In this document: one piece after another, positions 21,240-32,559 of the stretch | Position numbering within the stretch: the stretch's first letter is position 1 | Layout of the letters: every line of letters starts with the position of its first letter | Assembly: GCF_000003815.2 (NCBI RefSeq) | Contig: NC_049989.1 | Span: forward strand, 17,463,193 to 17,518,848 | Origin: Branchiostoma floridae | Taxonomy: Eukaryota > Chordata > Leptocardii > Amphioxiformes > Branchiostomatidae | Length of the DNA: 55,656 nt | Direction of reading: 5' to 3' | Made by a program: the position numbers and the translations under genes | Notes under the pieces: model-generated | Told to the model about the DNA's origin: nothing | Seen by the model: the letters and a program-made list of their open reading frames with translations, nothing else | The model's database searches: none

Positions 21240-23540
21240 ATATACTTCCATCGACTTTTAACTAGAAGTAGGACTGTTAGTGCATGGAGACAATATAAGG
21301 AGAGTGCCAACATCACGCTGTATGTAGACGTGGATTTTTCTTACAAGAGTTTTACGTTGCATATATTAGCTGAGTCTTTTGAAGTCCTGTTGTGACCTGC
21401 GTTTAGCCCGGTGTGGCGAAAGTTGGCAATAAAGGTTTTTAGTCATGACTACGGAGGGGAGGAGAAATGCCCCTTCTCTCCCAAGGAAATGATATGTGAA
21501 TATTTGTTTGTTTAAACTGTTGTTTAGACTATCGTTTAGCATGTGTGGCATGAATAAAACCACATTTTAAAACGGTTACTGTAAGGTTGATTTATGTAGT
21601 TTTCGAAGGTTTGGTAAAGTAAAACTCGGATTTAATACATCAAAGTCTTCTTTACAATGTATGTTTGAAATTAATTAAGTTTTATATCTGTTGGGAAACT
21701 TGATGTAGATTTTGACAATATCTTTTGGTTGTGACAATGCTGGCTTAAAAGTATAGTATAGAACTGCACAAGTATACGATTATATTGCGGACCGTAACTC
21801 ATTCTTGCAACTTTGATACTTTGAATGATGTATCATCAGCAATATATGGCAACTCGGCTCGTACATATCAGTAGGCAACAATAGCAACCATGTTGTTACA
21901 GAAAGTGGAGCGCAGGAGCCGCGTCTTGGAGAATGCCCAGGACTGGACAGAAAAAGCAAGAGGAGGGTGGAGGGATTCCTGGATGTAATATGAGGCCAGT
22001 GGGGACGAGGACCAGGAGGGATCGTCATCGAAAGAATAACAGTAGCCTCACAAACGATTGTTTTCCAGGAGAACATGACTGTAAGTTGAAGCGCGCCCAG
22101 TGTGACGACTGAGGCGCTTCAAATTATGTCTGTGTCAATGGAAAGGCTACCGAAGCTACAAAAGCGTGCAAGAACTGCGACAAGAAATTAACCTGGGTTC
22201 GCCCGTCTATGCCATATCAAACACAACACAATCTGTACACCAAATAACAAGCAAATGATCAAAATCAACCCCCCCCCCCAAGTAATAGACTTTGGGGGGA
22301 AAAGTAAATACCCGGTTCTTGGAAAAAATAGGCCAAACTACAATCATAAATTACCTTAATATAACCTTAGGTAATGTTAGCCAAGAGGCCCCTGTAATTG
22401 GCAATCTTGCTATTTTATTGGCCAAATTTACTTCTAAAAATCCAGAGGATCCAAAAGAGTTAATTTCAAATAATTAATCAATCATGTTAATTCTTTCGGA
22501 AAGGTTGAAGGCCATAATGCTGCCGGGAAAAGGAAGATGGCCTAGCACCAAGGGAAGTGTCAAAGGAAATTACGCTTACCCTTAGAAGAAACCTCATGAG
22601 ACACGAAGAGAAGAGCATACAAGCTGTATTTTTGTCACATTTCACACCACAATCCTTGACACTAAGAAAAAAACAAACAAGTTGCTCGTTATAACATCGG
22701 GGAGTCTTATCCACCAGCCATTTGTGTGGGGATGTGTGGTCATTTTGGATTTGTTCGTGGTGGAGTAGGCCTACTGCATGGATTAGATGGGACATGAGTT
22801 TCGGCCCACTTATGTACAGTTTCCCAATCCTCCAGAATTTCCAACACAGAGTGCAACTTGTACAACCACTGTCATCGCCACAGCAAAACATGTTATTATC
22901 ACAAATCTGTAGATGGAGGACTGTCGTACATTTTACAAGTCAGTGGACAGAAGAAACGTTCAGTATTGAGTAGGAGAAGACAAGGGAGGCGTGTCATGGC
23001 AATGGCCAGGCGTGTGATGTGGTACTAGGACACAAGGAGCAATTAAGTATTATCTATATGCTATCATTGCCAGACAGTAAAGGACATCCCCTACCACCTG
23101 TAGGGAAATGGCGTAACGCAGTCAAATATCATTGAGCAGGGGACATGGCAGAATAAGTAGGGGAGGGGACTGTTGGTCCAGCTAATCGAGAGGTCTAAAC
23201 CTGGCGCAATGTTTGTTGTTCACCTTGGTTGTCCTTCATCTGTCCCGGACTTCATCAAGAAATCAGGACATACCGAACAGGATTGGAGGCTTGCAAAAGC
23301 AGTGTTGGCCTGTAGCCCATAATAGAAATGTTCACATGTGAAGACGATCGGAGAAATACAAGACGAAACGTACAGAGCTATTAGAAGACTCTTCAATTTA
23401 ATGAACTTCCGCGGTACAGAAATTTGCATAGAAAAATGTTGTAGGCGTTGCGGAAGACACAACCTAACGGCAAACTAATTCAGGTGATGGCTCATCAGGG
23501 AGTCTACCTTCTACAGTCTGCAGTTTCTTAAAACCACGGA
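21240..23540. other. No recognisable gene; short ORFs and a poly-C tract
   Basis: Scattered ORFs of 60-130 codons on both strands show no motif I recognise. A C-run lies near 22271. Confidence 0.3.
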
Positions 23541-23547
23541 TATTTAA

Positions 23548-23760
23548 ATGTCTTTCGGGTCGGACATAAGCCAGATAGTGGATATACACTGCACTGCACA
23601 CAGGCTGGCACTGGCAGTTTCCCAGGCTGTTAAAACTGGTCCATTCTTCATGAGCAGCTTGAAAACCAACCTGGGTTGCTTTTTCAGGTTCTACGATTTT
23701 TCAATCCTGTCGGAAGAGACTAATCTCATAGCAGATCTTGCGGTGGTTTGCAGACAGTAA
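23548..23760 (+). pseudogene. hAT-type transposase fragment
   Basis: The frame contains IVDIHCTAHRLALAVSQAV. The HCxAHRLxLA string is typical of hAT-derived transposases (the ZNF862-like group), where it precedes the catalytic-region helices. Upstream and downstream parts are absent and the frame ends at TAA after 70 codons. Confidence 0.55.
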
Positions 23761-23879
23761 CATGGGCTAGGGAAGAAGATTAGCCATAGTGATCTACCAC
23801 TGAAGTATCAGGGAAAGACTGATTCGTGTCACGACCGCTTTAACTTTCAGGATAAAAAGACTTCTACGCGGAGGTGTGA

Positions 23880-24140
23880 ACAGCGCTGGAAGCGGGGACC
23901 AGCATCGAGAACGTGAAGGTTGACCTCCGGCTCTCCGCCATCAAGCCACTGCACGCAAACTGGTTGCTGGGCGCCGTGGACCGACTTGGAACCAAGCCTT
24001 ACGTAATCTCGATGAAAGTAGTCTTTGATCACCTGCTAGCTATCATCATTGGGTGCGATAAGACTATTAAAATTGGAGCAAGTGAACTTGGAGCCAGTGA
24101 CGACTGCAGGAAAAGAAGGAATCAGGCACCACTGACCTGA
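23880..24140 (+). pseudogene. Possible pogo-family DDE transposase C-terminal fragment
   Basis: The frame reads VDLRLSAIKPLHANWLLG and then AVDRLGTKPYVIS. DDE_1 (pogo/Tigger) transposases have a similar block after the last catalytic Asp (xLS..KP..A.W). A diverged relative with one stop lies at 32385-32550 (KIDMSLSK, then VNWLLGAMDRIANN). The assignment is moderate and rests on this block alone. Confidence 0.45.
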
Positions 24141-24449
24141 TAGATATGTCAAAGGAAGTATGCGGATTGGGTGTCAATGAACATCGTTGGGTTTGCGAGC
24201 CCTTGTTCAGACCACCAAGCAGGAGCCGCGCTGGGACAAGGACGGGGCTCGGTGGCAGTTTTCGGATCCCGACGTATCCTCCAAACTGAGTGTGGACCCA
24301 CGAACGTTGTATCGGAAACACACTAGTACTAATGACCATTTCATCTTGTTTTCATGTTTCAACATGACAACGTCATGGTGATGACGCAAAACAAGCAGGC
24401 TGTGACTGCCTTGTTGAACTGCCTTGTTGAACAACCTGCCACATTCAAG

Positions 24450-24657
24450 GTTCCCGCAGGCATGTCCACACACATTGCCCCGGAGGTGGCAGAGGGTGGT
24501 GCAGTGACTAGACTGTCTGACATCTACAGCTACGGGAGACTGGTGGAGGACGTGGAGGCAGTGATGCGGACGGGCTACCCCTGCTTATACCAGATCTCCA
24601 CCGCATACATCGGCCCTGCTCGCACTAATAAAAGACCAGACCTGGAGGCTATCATCA
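24450..24657 (+). CDS. Exon-like fragment of a protein kinase domain
   Basis: The frame gives GMSTHIAPEVAEGG, then SDIYSYGRLVEDVE and, after about 30 residues, NKRPDLEAIIR. These fit the end of the activation segment (the APE motif), helix F (SDxYSxG) and the last C-lobe helix (RPxxxxII). A donor-like CATCAG/GTTATG follows at 24657. ATP-binding and HRD/DFG parts are not found nearby, so this is either one exon of a larger gene with widely spaced exons or a captured fragment. The ORF start at 24354 is probably not real. Confidence 0.5.
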
Positions 24658-24729
24658 GGTTATGGACAGTGCTGGCGGTCACTAGAGACTTTTTAAAACT
24701 TTTTTTACATATTTATAAAACTTAATCTG

Positions 24730-27700
24730 TATTTAGGATAATCTCTCAATATATCAGTCAGTACATTTGTGTAGGTTTCCTCTGTATTAAATATTTGGCA
24801 TGTGAGCTGTAAATACTCCCGGTGGTGTTTATTAGTTCCGATCTATTGGGTACAAGTTTGCACAGCAGAATCTTGAAATTAAATTCTCTAAGCATTTTTA
24901 TTCTATCATACATTTTTCAATTCGTTTCAATGTGCAGTCAAGTGCTCGGATCATGGACATACTAGAGACTTTACTACGAACGGTTTTGTTAATGTTATGT
25001 TGATATTATGCTGGCTTCAGATGGCCTTTACTTTACTTCAGATTTTGTTTATCGTGCAAACGGCCATCGCCACCAGCACTGAGTACGTCATTAGCTTCGA
25101 CTGAAACACCTCTGGAACACCGCTGCGGTGATCTTTTGAGCTGCCAGGATATTTGAAGACCAGGAGGACGCAATGGTCGACGTCAGATTAGAGGACAATG
25201 TAAGTATTTCCTGCATAAGATAACCCATAGAATATTACCTTCAAAATGTTACTTAAAAAAAGGTTTCATATTCAGAAAGATGCATCTTTTTCTGTAAAGA
25301 AAAAGAAACTTTGTCACATCTGTTTGTAGAATGATTTAGTGCAGAAAGCTTTCGGGAGTACTTTTGTATGTGTTGGAAAAGTTAATTTCTCTAAATCTTT
25401 ATATTTGAACAAAAATCATATGTTTTACGGTTATTTTGACTAGTATTCTATGCATGCTTGTCTTAATCATTGCATCCTCAGAGCGAAATATTGTATATTC
25501 AAGAATGCTGACAACCTTTAAAAAAACCTTTGTTACTTATATCCACATTAGAGGCACATCAGCATATCGCAATTTTTTTTGCTTTGCTTTAGATGGAGTC
25601 AACATTTTTTTATTGATTTTACCATCCTTTTCTTGTTTTTCTCGTCGTTTTCCGTTTTCATATTTGTTTAATCCCGTTGTTGAAAAAAGGGTTGATGACC
25701 TGAAACAACAAGTTCTGGCTTTTAGGAGTGAAGTTGCGTCAGCAGAATCGATGATTACGGACTCGGACGAAACTACCTGGCCAAGTTCCGCATTGACACG
25801 GAACGCACCCCTGATGTGAGTAACATTATCTTTACATACACCAAAGCCTTATTGCTTGTTGAAATCGATTCACAGAAGCGTCCTGTCTCCGGTGTGGAAG
25901 TGCATAAAGAGGAAATTAATCAGTCCTACATCTGAGTAAATGATAGATTCACGGACGTTTGCGACCTCCAACTGGCTAAGATATTCCTTACATATTCTCT
26001 GATTGGTTTAAAACTGGGCTTGCACTTTGTGAATATCTACGCAAACGCCAGACGTAGATATTGTTCTTCTTGAACTCTACGGAGAGCTCACTTTGAGGGG
26101 GGGGGGCGGATTTCAACATGCCGCATGAATGCGTGAATATTTGGGGATGTCAGTACGCAGTTGTCATGTTTTATAGAACGGTAGGCACTTGTTTTAAGTT
26201 GATATATATATATATATATTTATATATGAATCAACCACGCCGGCGTTTCTACCCTAGTTATTGCGCCCGGCCTTTCCTTTACCCCCGGCAAACTGAACTT
26301 AGAGACTTGACCCGGCCCTGAACGGTATTCAGAAACCTACATCGTTCACGCTTGCTATTCTATTGTCAGTGTTTTGTGTAGTAGTTGTAAGTTTAATTCT
26401 CAATGCAAACTATTTGCATGTCAGATGTTAATGTGCTTGACCTGTCTTTGTCACCTGCCCCGCCCCACCCATACGGCCACAGGTATGGCATTTGGTCACG
26501 CCCCAAGGATATATTTTGGGTGGTCAGGTAAAGCGATGACAGCATCACACGCGGCAAAAAAGACTGACGACGGACATAAGATATCTAGCACCAGCAGCTG
26601 AGGAAAAGTGGGCTGGGACCATTCTGCTACCAACCGAAAGGCCAGGCCTACCAGACATCCTTCATGAATTGGAAAGGTAACTGAATGAGATGGATTGACA
26701 TTTCACCATTCCTCTATTCGACGTGCTGTTCTGATGGAAGAAATATTCGTGAATAATTTTCTATTCTCTTCTGGACCAAACAGTAGTGTACAGTAGTATT
26801 GAGACCACACATGGCCAAACGAATTGAAGTCACTACCATAGCAATTTCCGAAATGCTTTTCCGTTTCCTGCTAGTTGGGCTGGTAAAAAGACCGGAAAGC
26901 GCGTACCTACACTGTTGAGGGATCAAGTCAGACAGTCCCTGGGAGGGATTTTCAAGCCTTGTTGAACCTAATCGCACCACCGGATGGGCGAAAGGGATTG
27001 TGGACACATGGGACCTGGAGGGCCTGCTGTCCGCGCACCACCATGGCGTCTCGTTTCATCCAATAACAACGACATGCTTTGCAGAATGCATCAAACACTC
27101 GCCGCCATCTAAAGTGCGTCCGAGGAGCACAACGGAAGAGGGTATGATACAAACTTTGCAAGAACAATGGCAAAGATCTACTGGACCACTTATAAGTCAG
27201 AACTGACAGCAATAATGTTGTCAAGAAATATGCGGGCTCTTACAATCTAGACTGAAGAGTCCTCCTCTTTGATGGCACAGTTGAGGCGAGAGGGGTTAGG
27301 GTGACGGAAAAGATGGACGTTGGAAAGTTGGCCACCTTGCTCTGATGTTTTCTCTGCCAACCTACATATAGTGCAGCTGCGAAACAGTACTGGACACAAT
27401 CTCTAGACTTGGGATTTTTGCACATAGTCGTTGACAGCAGATGTTAGAGCTTCTCCGACAATACCGCGAATAAGTGCGGAGTCAAGTGCGTCAGAACGGA
27501 ACTTCTGCTCCGAGTACAAGGTGGGCAACACTTTTACGTGCATATAGTATAGTTTCGGAGGAGTTCACAGCTCGGGTAAGGCCAGAAGCACTACACCCTT
27601 CCAAGTCTTGGGTCTCCCCGGTTCTGAAGAGAATTGAATGCGTTTCAGAGAGCACTACGCTGATGAGCAACTGCCTTGCCTGTGTGTATGCGATTTTTCT

Positions 27701-28080
27701 TCACAAGCAAGAGGGGGGTGTCATCTAAATGTTCCTGAAGTCAAGAAATTCAGGAGCAATAGGCACATAATAGGAACACCGGTTCTGAAGCTACAACAGG
27801 CTTAGAGTCCTATGTAATGGTATTTTAGGCAGTCTGACCACTCTGCATCAAGATACCATCCGACTGACAAGCATTCAGGATAGGCGATGCACAGACAACG
27901 GCAGTCCGTCAGTTGCCCCTCGCCCTCAGTAGTGATGATGGATTATATGGAAGAAAATCTGCCAAACGTCCAAAAAGAATGTTCCCCTTACAGAAATAAT
28001 TTTTTTTATCAATTCAGCTGCTGAATTTAGCAAAAAGAAACATTGTAATCTACATTGACGGCGGATTGTGGACACGCTTT
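24730..28080. other. Mostly unassigned; candidate coiled-coil exon near 25.7 kb
   Basis: A short coding start (ATGGTCGACG at 25173) ends at a good donor (CAAT/GTAAGT). A candidate exon at about 25680-25808 encodes RVDDLKQQVLAFRSEVASAE and ends at AT/GTGAGT. Together they could be a small gene or a retroelement ORF1, but their joining is not shown. A (TA)n tract lies at about 26203-26226 and a G-run near 26097. The remaining ORFs are unsupported. Confidence 0.3.
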
Positions 28081-28112
28081 AGTAGTCACTAAAGTCAAGA
28101 TAAACACTCTCA

Positions 28113-29420
28113 ATGCGTGAGATTTCAAAAAGTAGAAAGATGCACGAGGTCCTTGCCCGCAAATTATATACCGATGCAGGCGCTGATTTAATTTTGGACA
28201 AAATTCGAAAGTTTCAGAATCATTTTACCGATTATCAGGATTGTAGCTATGTCACGCAGCCAGCTCAGTCAGGTAAAATCATGGAACCTTCTTTACAATA
28301 TCAAGATAAGGAACTGGTAATTTACCACATAAAAGAATTAAATTAACAACGAGCCCGCTTCGATGTGATGATATTTGTACAACAAAAATACACCAAATAG
28401 GCGTGCTATAATCGTTATTTTCAGTCAGAACAGTGCTTTTAAAATAATTTCACACAATGGCCTTATAATTAGTGTGTGCAGAAAAGATGAAATGTGAAAC
28501 ATGTACCAAACTTCACCGTTGGGTTAACGACCATGAATGTTTCGCCTGAACTTGTGAATTCTGTGACAAAGAGGTATGTTATGACCAAAAGAGACAAGGA
28601 AAAGAATAAAAACAAAAACAGACTTGCAGAATACAGAGATAGATTGCAGCTTTGGGCCTAAAAGAGTTTCAACCTAAGTTTAAAGCGACCAAAATCACAC
28701 TATATGACCTAGATCGTTATGCGCAAAATCAGAACAAATGATACAAAAGGAGTAGAAGAACATCCTCTACCCTTTATTTCTTTGACTTTGAAACAACACA
28801 TGTGTCTGGGTAACATGTATCGATACTTTGTGTCGTGCAAATATCGTGGTCTCCGTGTATTTGAAAAAGGCAGACACTACAAATGCTTTTTGTAGCTAGG
28901 TGTTGAGAGAAGAAATGAAACATTATACATTCATATCAAATGATTTAAAGACTTTGACGGACATGTCATATGGAATAGTCAATAGAAACCGTAATAGCTC
29001 TACATGTTATTTACTGTAGTGGGAAGCTTATGTCGACAGGGATTCCGCGTTTGAAGATTAAATTTGTTCATAGCTAAAACATGACAGGATAAGTATATAC
29101 CCAACTGATAACTATCTCTTTCGAGAACAAAGACGACAATCTGTAAAATGGATGAACTACACAATAAAAATAAGGTCATTTATCATGCTAAGAACAGTTC
29201 TAGAGAAGGTGTGGTATTAGGGTACTAGATGGATTTGAGAATGGGGCACATGAACCCGTGTACAAGGACTACTGGTGCTTTTTTCATGGTTGTCCCAAAT
29301 GTTACAACCAAGATGATGTCAATCCCGTCAACGAGGCTAAATGTGGGCGTTGTCACAGCACTGCTGGGAGTAAGAGAACATTTAGCACCCTTAAGAAGGT
29401 CAAGATACGGAGCATGATAA
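28113..29420 (+). pseudogene. Polinton/Maverick family B DNA polymerase relic
   Basis: Frames joined only by shifts carry a consistent order. First is VLARKLYTDAG with KFQNHFTDYQ. Then comes a Cys-rich CEFCDKEVCYDQKRQ and FFDFETTHVSG (exonuclease-like acidic motif). Then come IYHAKNSSREGVVLGY and YWCFFHGCPKCYNQ with VNPVNEAKC. The last block, a GC(F/Y)xHGCPKC motif followed by NP, is a hallmark of protein-primed polymerases of Polintons. There are many stops and shifts, so it is dead. No integrase or capsid gene of a Polinton is visible nearby. Confidence 0.65.
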
Positions 29421-29820
29421 TTTTACTGAACCTGCGACAATCTCCATCGATGAAACAGGGGTCGATGGTTTCGACTTTGATGCAGCTGCTACAGCGTATT
29501 GGGCAATACGGAATCGCAGGATAACTGTAGTTTTATAGCGACTCGGGTGCCCAATGTAGGCCAACTTTCGAGACAAGTTCTAACTTTCATAACGCCGTCA
29601 TGTTATTTCAACCTGATCAGTCTTTTGATTGAAATTTCATTTATCCAGTTGCGTATGAACGGTCAATGTTGTTTTCACATATGAAATATACACAAAGTTT
29701 TCTTTATCTGTATTTTTTATTTTAGTTGTGTATTAAATTGTATGTAGCTGTAGTTTGACATGATTTAGAGCTGTGTATGCTCTCTTGACAATCCTTAAGA
29801 CATTTTTTTTTCAAATTCAG

Positions 29821-30262
29821 GTGCCTATCGTAGGTATGAATGACAAGCGGCAGATAGCCCCCCTATTGTCGATCAACCTGGAAGGCCAGCTCCTCCCACC
29901 GCAGATCCTTTACCAAAGCAATACAACACCGTGTCACTCTTAGAAGTTTGACTTTCCGGATGAGTTGGACATCCACCACAGCGGCATCCACTGGTCCAAC
30001 GCATCAATAATGGACGGCCACGCAGACAAAATCATCATCCCGTACGTGACATCTCAGCGAGAAGCTCTCGCACACCAGACGGCCCTCGCCATCTTTGACG
30101 TCTACAAAGCACACAGCTGACCCGCGCTGCTACAAAAGTTGAAGGACAACAACATCCACCCGGTCTACGTGCCCGTGAGTTGTACGGGGGAACTCCAGCC
30201 GCTGGACTGCGACAGGGGCATAAACAATGTGTTGGATCCGTGTATTCTTGTGTTGGAATAAA
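29821..30262 (+). pseudogene. pogo/Tigger-type DDE transposase core, degenerate
   Basis: It begins exactly at an intron-like acceptor (CAAATTCAG). The frame reads VPIVGMNDKRQIAPLL, LLPPQILYQ, KFDFPDELDIHHSGIHWSN, IIIPYVTSQRE, LAIFDVYKAHS and, after a stop, CTGELQPLD. In the DDE_1 family the Asp of IFD and the one in LQPLD fall near the catalytic positions. Stops lie at 29941-29943 and 30118-30120. The first catalytic Asp is expected upstream and is not found. A GTGAGT at about 30174 could serve as a donor. Confidence 0.75.
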
Positions 30263-30308
30263 GTTTAGCACTGTATCATGATCTTTTTTGTTGTTGTTGT
30301 ATTTTTAG

Positions 30309-31121
30309 GTGCTGAAGAAGATTCTACGACTACTACCGGGAGACCGGGAACCGAAGGTGACGACTTTTGTCATGGATTTTGAGCAGGGGATGTGGCAGGC
30401 AGTGAAGGGTGTGGCAGGCCTGTTCCCAGGGAAGACCAGGAGAGGGTGCGCCTTCCATTGGACACAGGCGGTCTACCGCAAGATTCAGGAGTTAGGTATG
30501 TAAAAGCAATGCAGTTGATTTTTCTTTTTGAATACTTGTCATATTATCGCGTATTATTAGGCTATATTGTGTCCGTGTTATAAACGACGCTTTTGCATTT
30601 TTGTACTTAATTCATAGGACTTCAGGAGGCCTATCGGCGGCGCGAGGGAGCGCACAGGCTTCTGCGCAACTTGAGTCTGCTGATGCTGCCTCACGAGCAC
30701 GTTTGACCGACTTTCGACGCTCTGTGTGAGGAGGCCGCCAACGCCAACGACGCCCGCTTCAACCGCCTGACTTCCTACATGCGGACGTATTGGATGGAGA
30801 GCACGGTGTGGGAGGTCAGCGAGTGGGTCGTCTTCATGGAGCAATACATGGACCAATAACGACAGGCGACTGAAGCAGAAAGCCAACCAGAGAGTCCACT
30901 TGCCCCTGTACTTGTTGGTGAACCTACCGAAAAGGGAAGCCGACTTTGTCAGCCTGTAGGTTCAGCAGGTGTCCTTCAAGAGGCTGGGTAAGTATCAGCG
31001 GGAGCGGAGTACACAGGGCAAGCTGTTCAAGAACTGGCAGGAGTACAACGAGAAGCGCAGGTCTACCTCTTCCCTGCTGAGAGCCTGCTCCAGGGTCTAC
31101 GCACCCATTCCAGAGGAGTAA
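30309..31121 (+). pseudogene. MULE-type transposase domain, two exons with stops
   Basis: Exon A (30309-30495, acceptor ATTTTTAG, donor GTATGT) encodes VLKKILRLLPG, FVMDFEQGMWQAV and RGCAFHWTQAVYRKIQELG. The DFE and the C-x-H-W-x-Q motif are the MULE transposase core. Exon B starts at 30618 in matching phase (GLQEAYRRREG). It is interrupted by TGA at 30704-30706, a frameshift with loss of a few codons near 30845-30860 (TNND is kept, but the following EGWH-type motif is gone) and TAG at 30957-30959. The frame then runs to TAA at 31119-31121. This is a recently decayed FLYWCH-MULE-type gene. Only about 50 bp separate it from the pogo core upstream. Confidence 0.75.
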
Positions 31122-31124
31122 GCT

Positions 31125-31725
31125 CATATTCGTTAGCGATGTATTTCGTATTTGTAAATATGTTTTTTTCCGGCAATAGTCTGTAATTGCTTCTTTGTAT
31201 ATAATGGCGATACTTGTACATAGTTTAATACCGATGTATTTCGTATTTGTAATTTTTTTTCTTTTTTCTTGTTCGTACTGGCAATTATTTTTGTTTTATT
31301 TTTTTGCGCTCCGATGATTTAATCTTCATAGTCTATAATTGTTCCTTTGTATATATTGTCGATACTTGTACATAGCTTAATACCGATGTATTTCGTATTT
31401 GTAAATATTTAAAAAAAAATTCTAAACGTTGTAAGTACTATTTTAGCGGAATTTTTTCATCTTTGTTTCACACTTTTTGCTCATGTTTAATCTTCAGTCT
31501 TGTATTGTTCCTTTGAATATATTGGCAATACTTGTACATGGCTTAATACCGATGTATTTCGTATTTGTAAATATGTTTTTTTTTGTCTTGTCAGTGCTGG
31601 CAATCATTTTTTGTTTTACTTTTTGCGCTCCGATGATTTAATCTGCATACTCTGTAATTGTTCCTTTGTATATATTGTCGATACTTGTACAAAGATAAAT
31701 AAAGCAATAAAAACTTGAACTTGTA
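31125..31725 (+). repeat. AT-rich tandem repeat ending in a LINE-like tail
   Basis: Units of about 95-165 bp share CCGATGTATTTCGTATTTGT and TTCCTTTGTATATATTGTCG followed by ATACTTGTACA. About four copies are present (31131, 31231, 31383, 31549). The array ends with AATAAAGCAATAAAAACTTG and GAACTTG, a tail that resembles the 3' ends of CR1-type elements. This could be a 3' UTR array of a non-LTR element. Confidence 0.6.
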
Positions 31726-32159
31726 CACTCAATGCATTATCGCTGCTAAACTTAGCAGTAGTACACACTATCCCCTGGTGCATATTCACGTAGTAGGTCA
31801 CGACGGGCATGACGGGATAGCATAGGTAGCCATTTTGATTTTGTAGTTCACTGTAGTGTTGGTGGTATGCATGATGCAAATCGCTCTTGTGTACCCCCTA
31901 CCGACCTCTGTGAGCAGATTATGAGATAGAAAACAAACGAAATACGCTAGCGCACGCCTGTGTATATTCTGTATCGATTATCCACCAGTATCGGGCTCTT
32001 GACTTTTAGTAGTTCGGCTCTCTTGGACCGCCGGAACACCGAACAGCACATGTTCGGCGCTAACAAGCTGTAGGAAAATGATTTCAAAGTAAGATTATTT
32101 CTACAAAAACAGAACATTAACATTACATGTAAAAGGATTGATCGTTTAGACGTGGAAAA

Positions 32160-32285
32160 ATAACTCTAGGACGAAACATCTATGACGAGGACGAAACATC
32201 CAAGTGACGGGGACGAAACATCCAAAACGGGGACGAAAGGACTAGGGGACGAAAGATCTAGGGGACGAAAAGACCTGATACCTTT
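32160..32285 (+). repeat. Short array of GGACGAAA units
   Basis: GGACGAAA occurs six times with spacing of 15-32 bases (first at about 32169, last at about 32273), often followed by CATC or preceded by CTAGG. The plus frame stays open through it (GDETSKTGTKGLGDERS). Confidence 0.6.
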
Positions 32286-32384
32286 GAAGAAAGAACTGAA
32301 GCAGGGATCCGTCACCCACTTCGCCGACCGACCAGTTCGCAGAATAGCCCAGGGGAGGGAAGGACATGTCAGAAATTAAGATCG

Positions 32385-32550
32385 ACATGTCCCTCTCCAA
32401 ATAAAAGCCTGTCAATCAACCTAATGTCAACTGGCTCCTGGGCGCCATGGACAGAATCGCAAACAATCGCGCCGTCAAATTAACTGACGTCGAATTGGTC
32501 AGCTCGAACCTGGCTAGAGTGATGGACAATCACGAGGCAACCACGTAGAT
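32385..32550 (+). pseudogene. Second possible pogo C-terminal fragment
   Basis: The frame reads EIKIDMSLSK, a TAA stop, then KPVNQPNVNWLLGAMDRIANN and a run to a stop near 32550. It is related to 23911-24050 at the protein level. It is a small degenerate relic. Confidence 0.4.
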
Positions 32551-32559
32551 CTCGTTAGA

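Noticed and set aside
32160-32285. GGACGAAA units as hammerhead pieces
   Set aside because: GGACGAAAC resembles the 3' side of a hammerhead core, but no CUGANGA partner is found before any unit.
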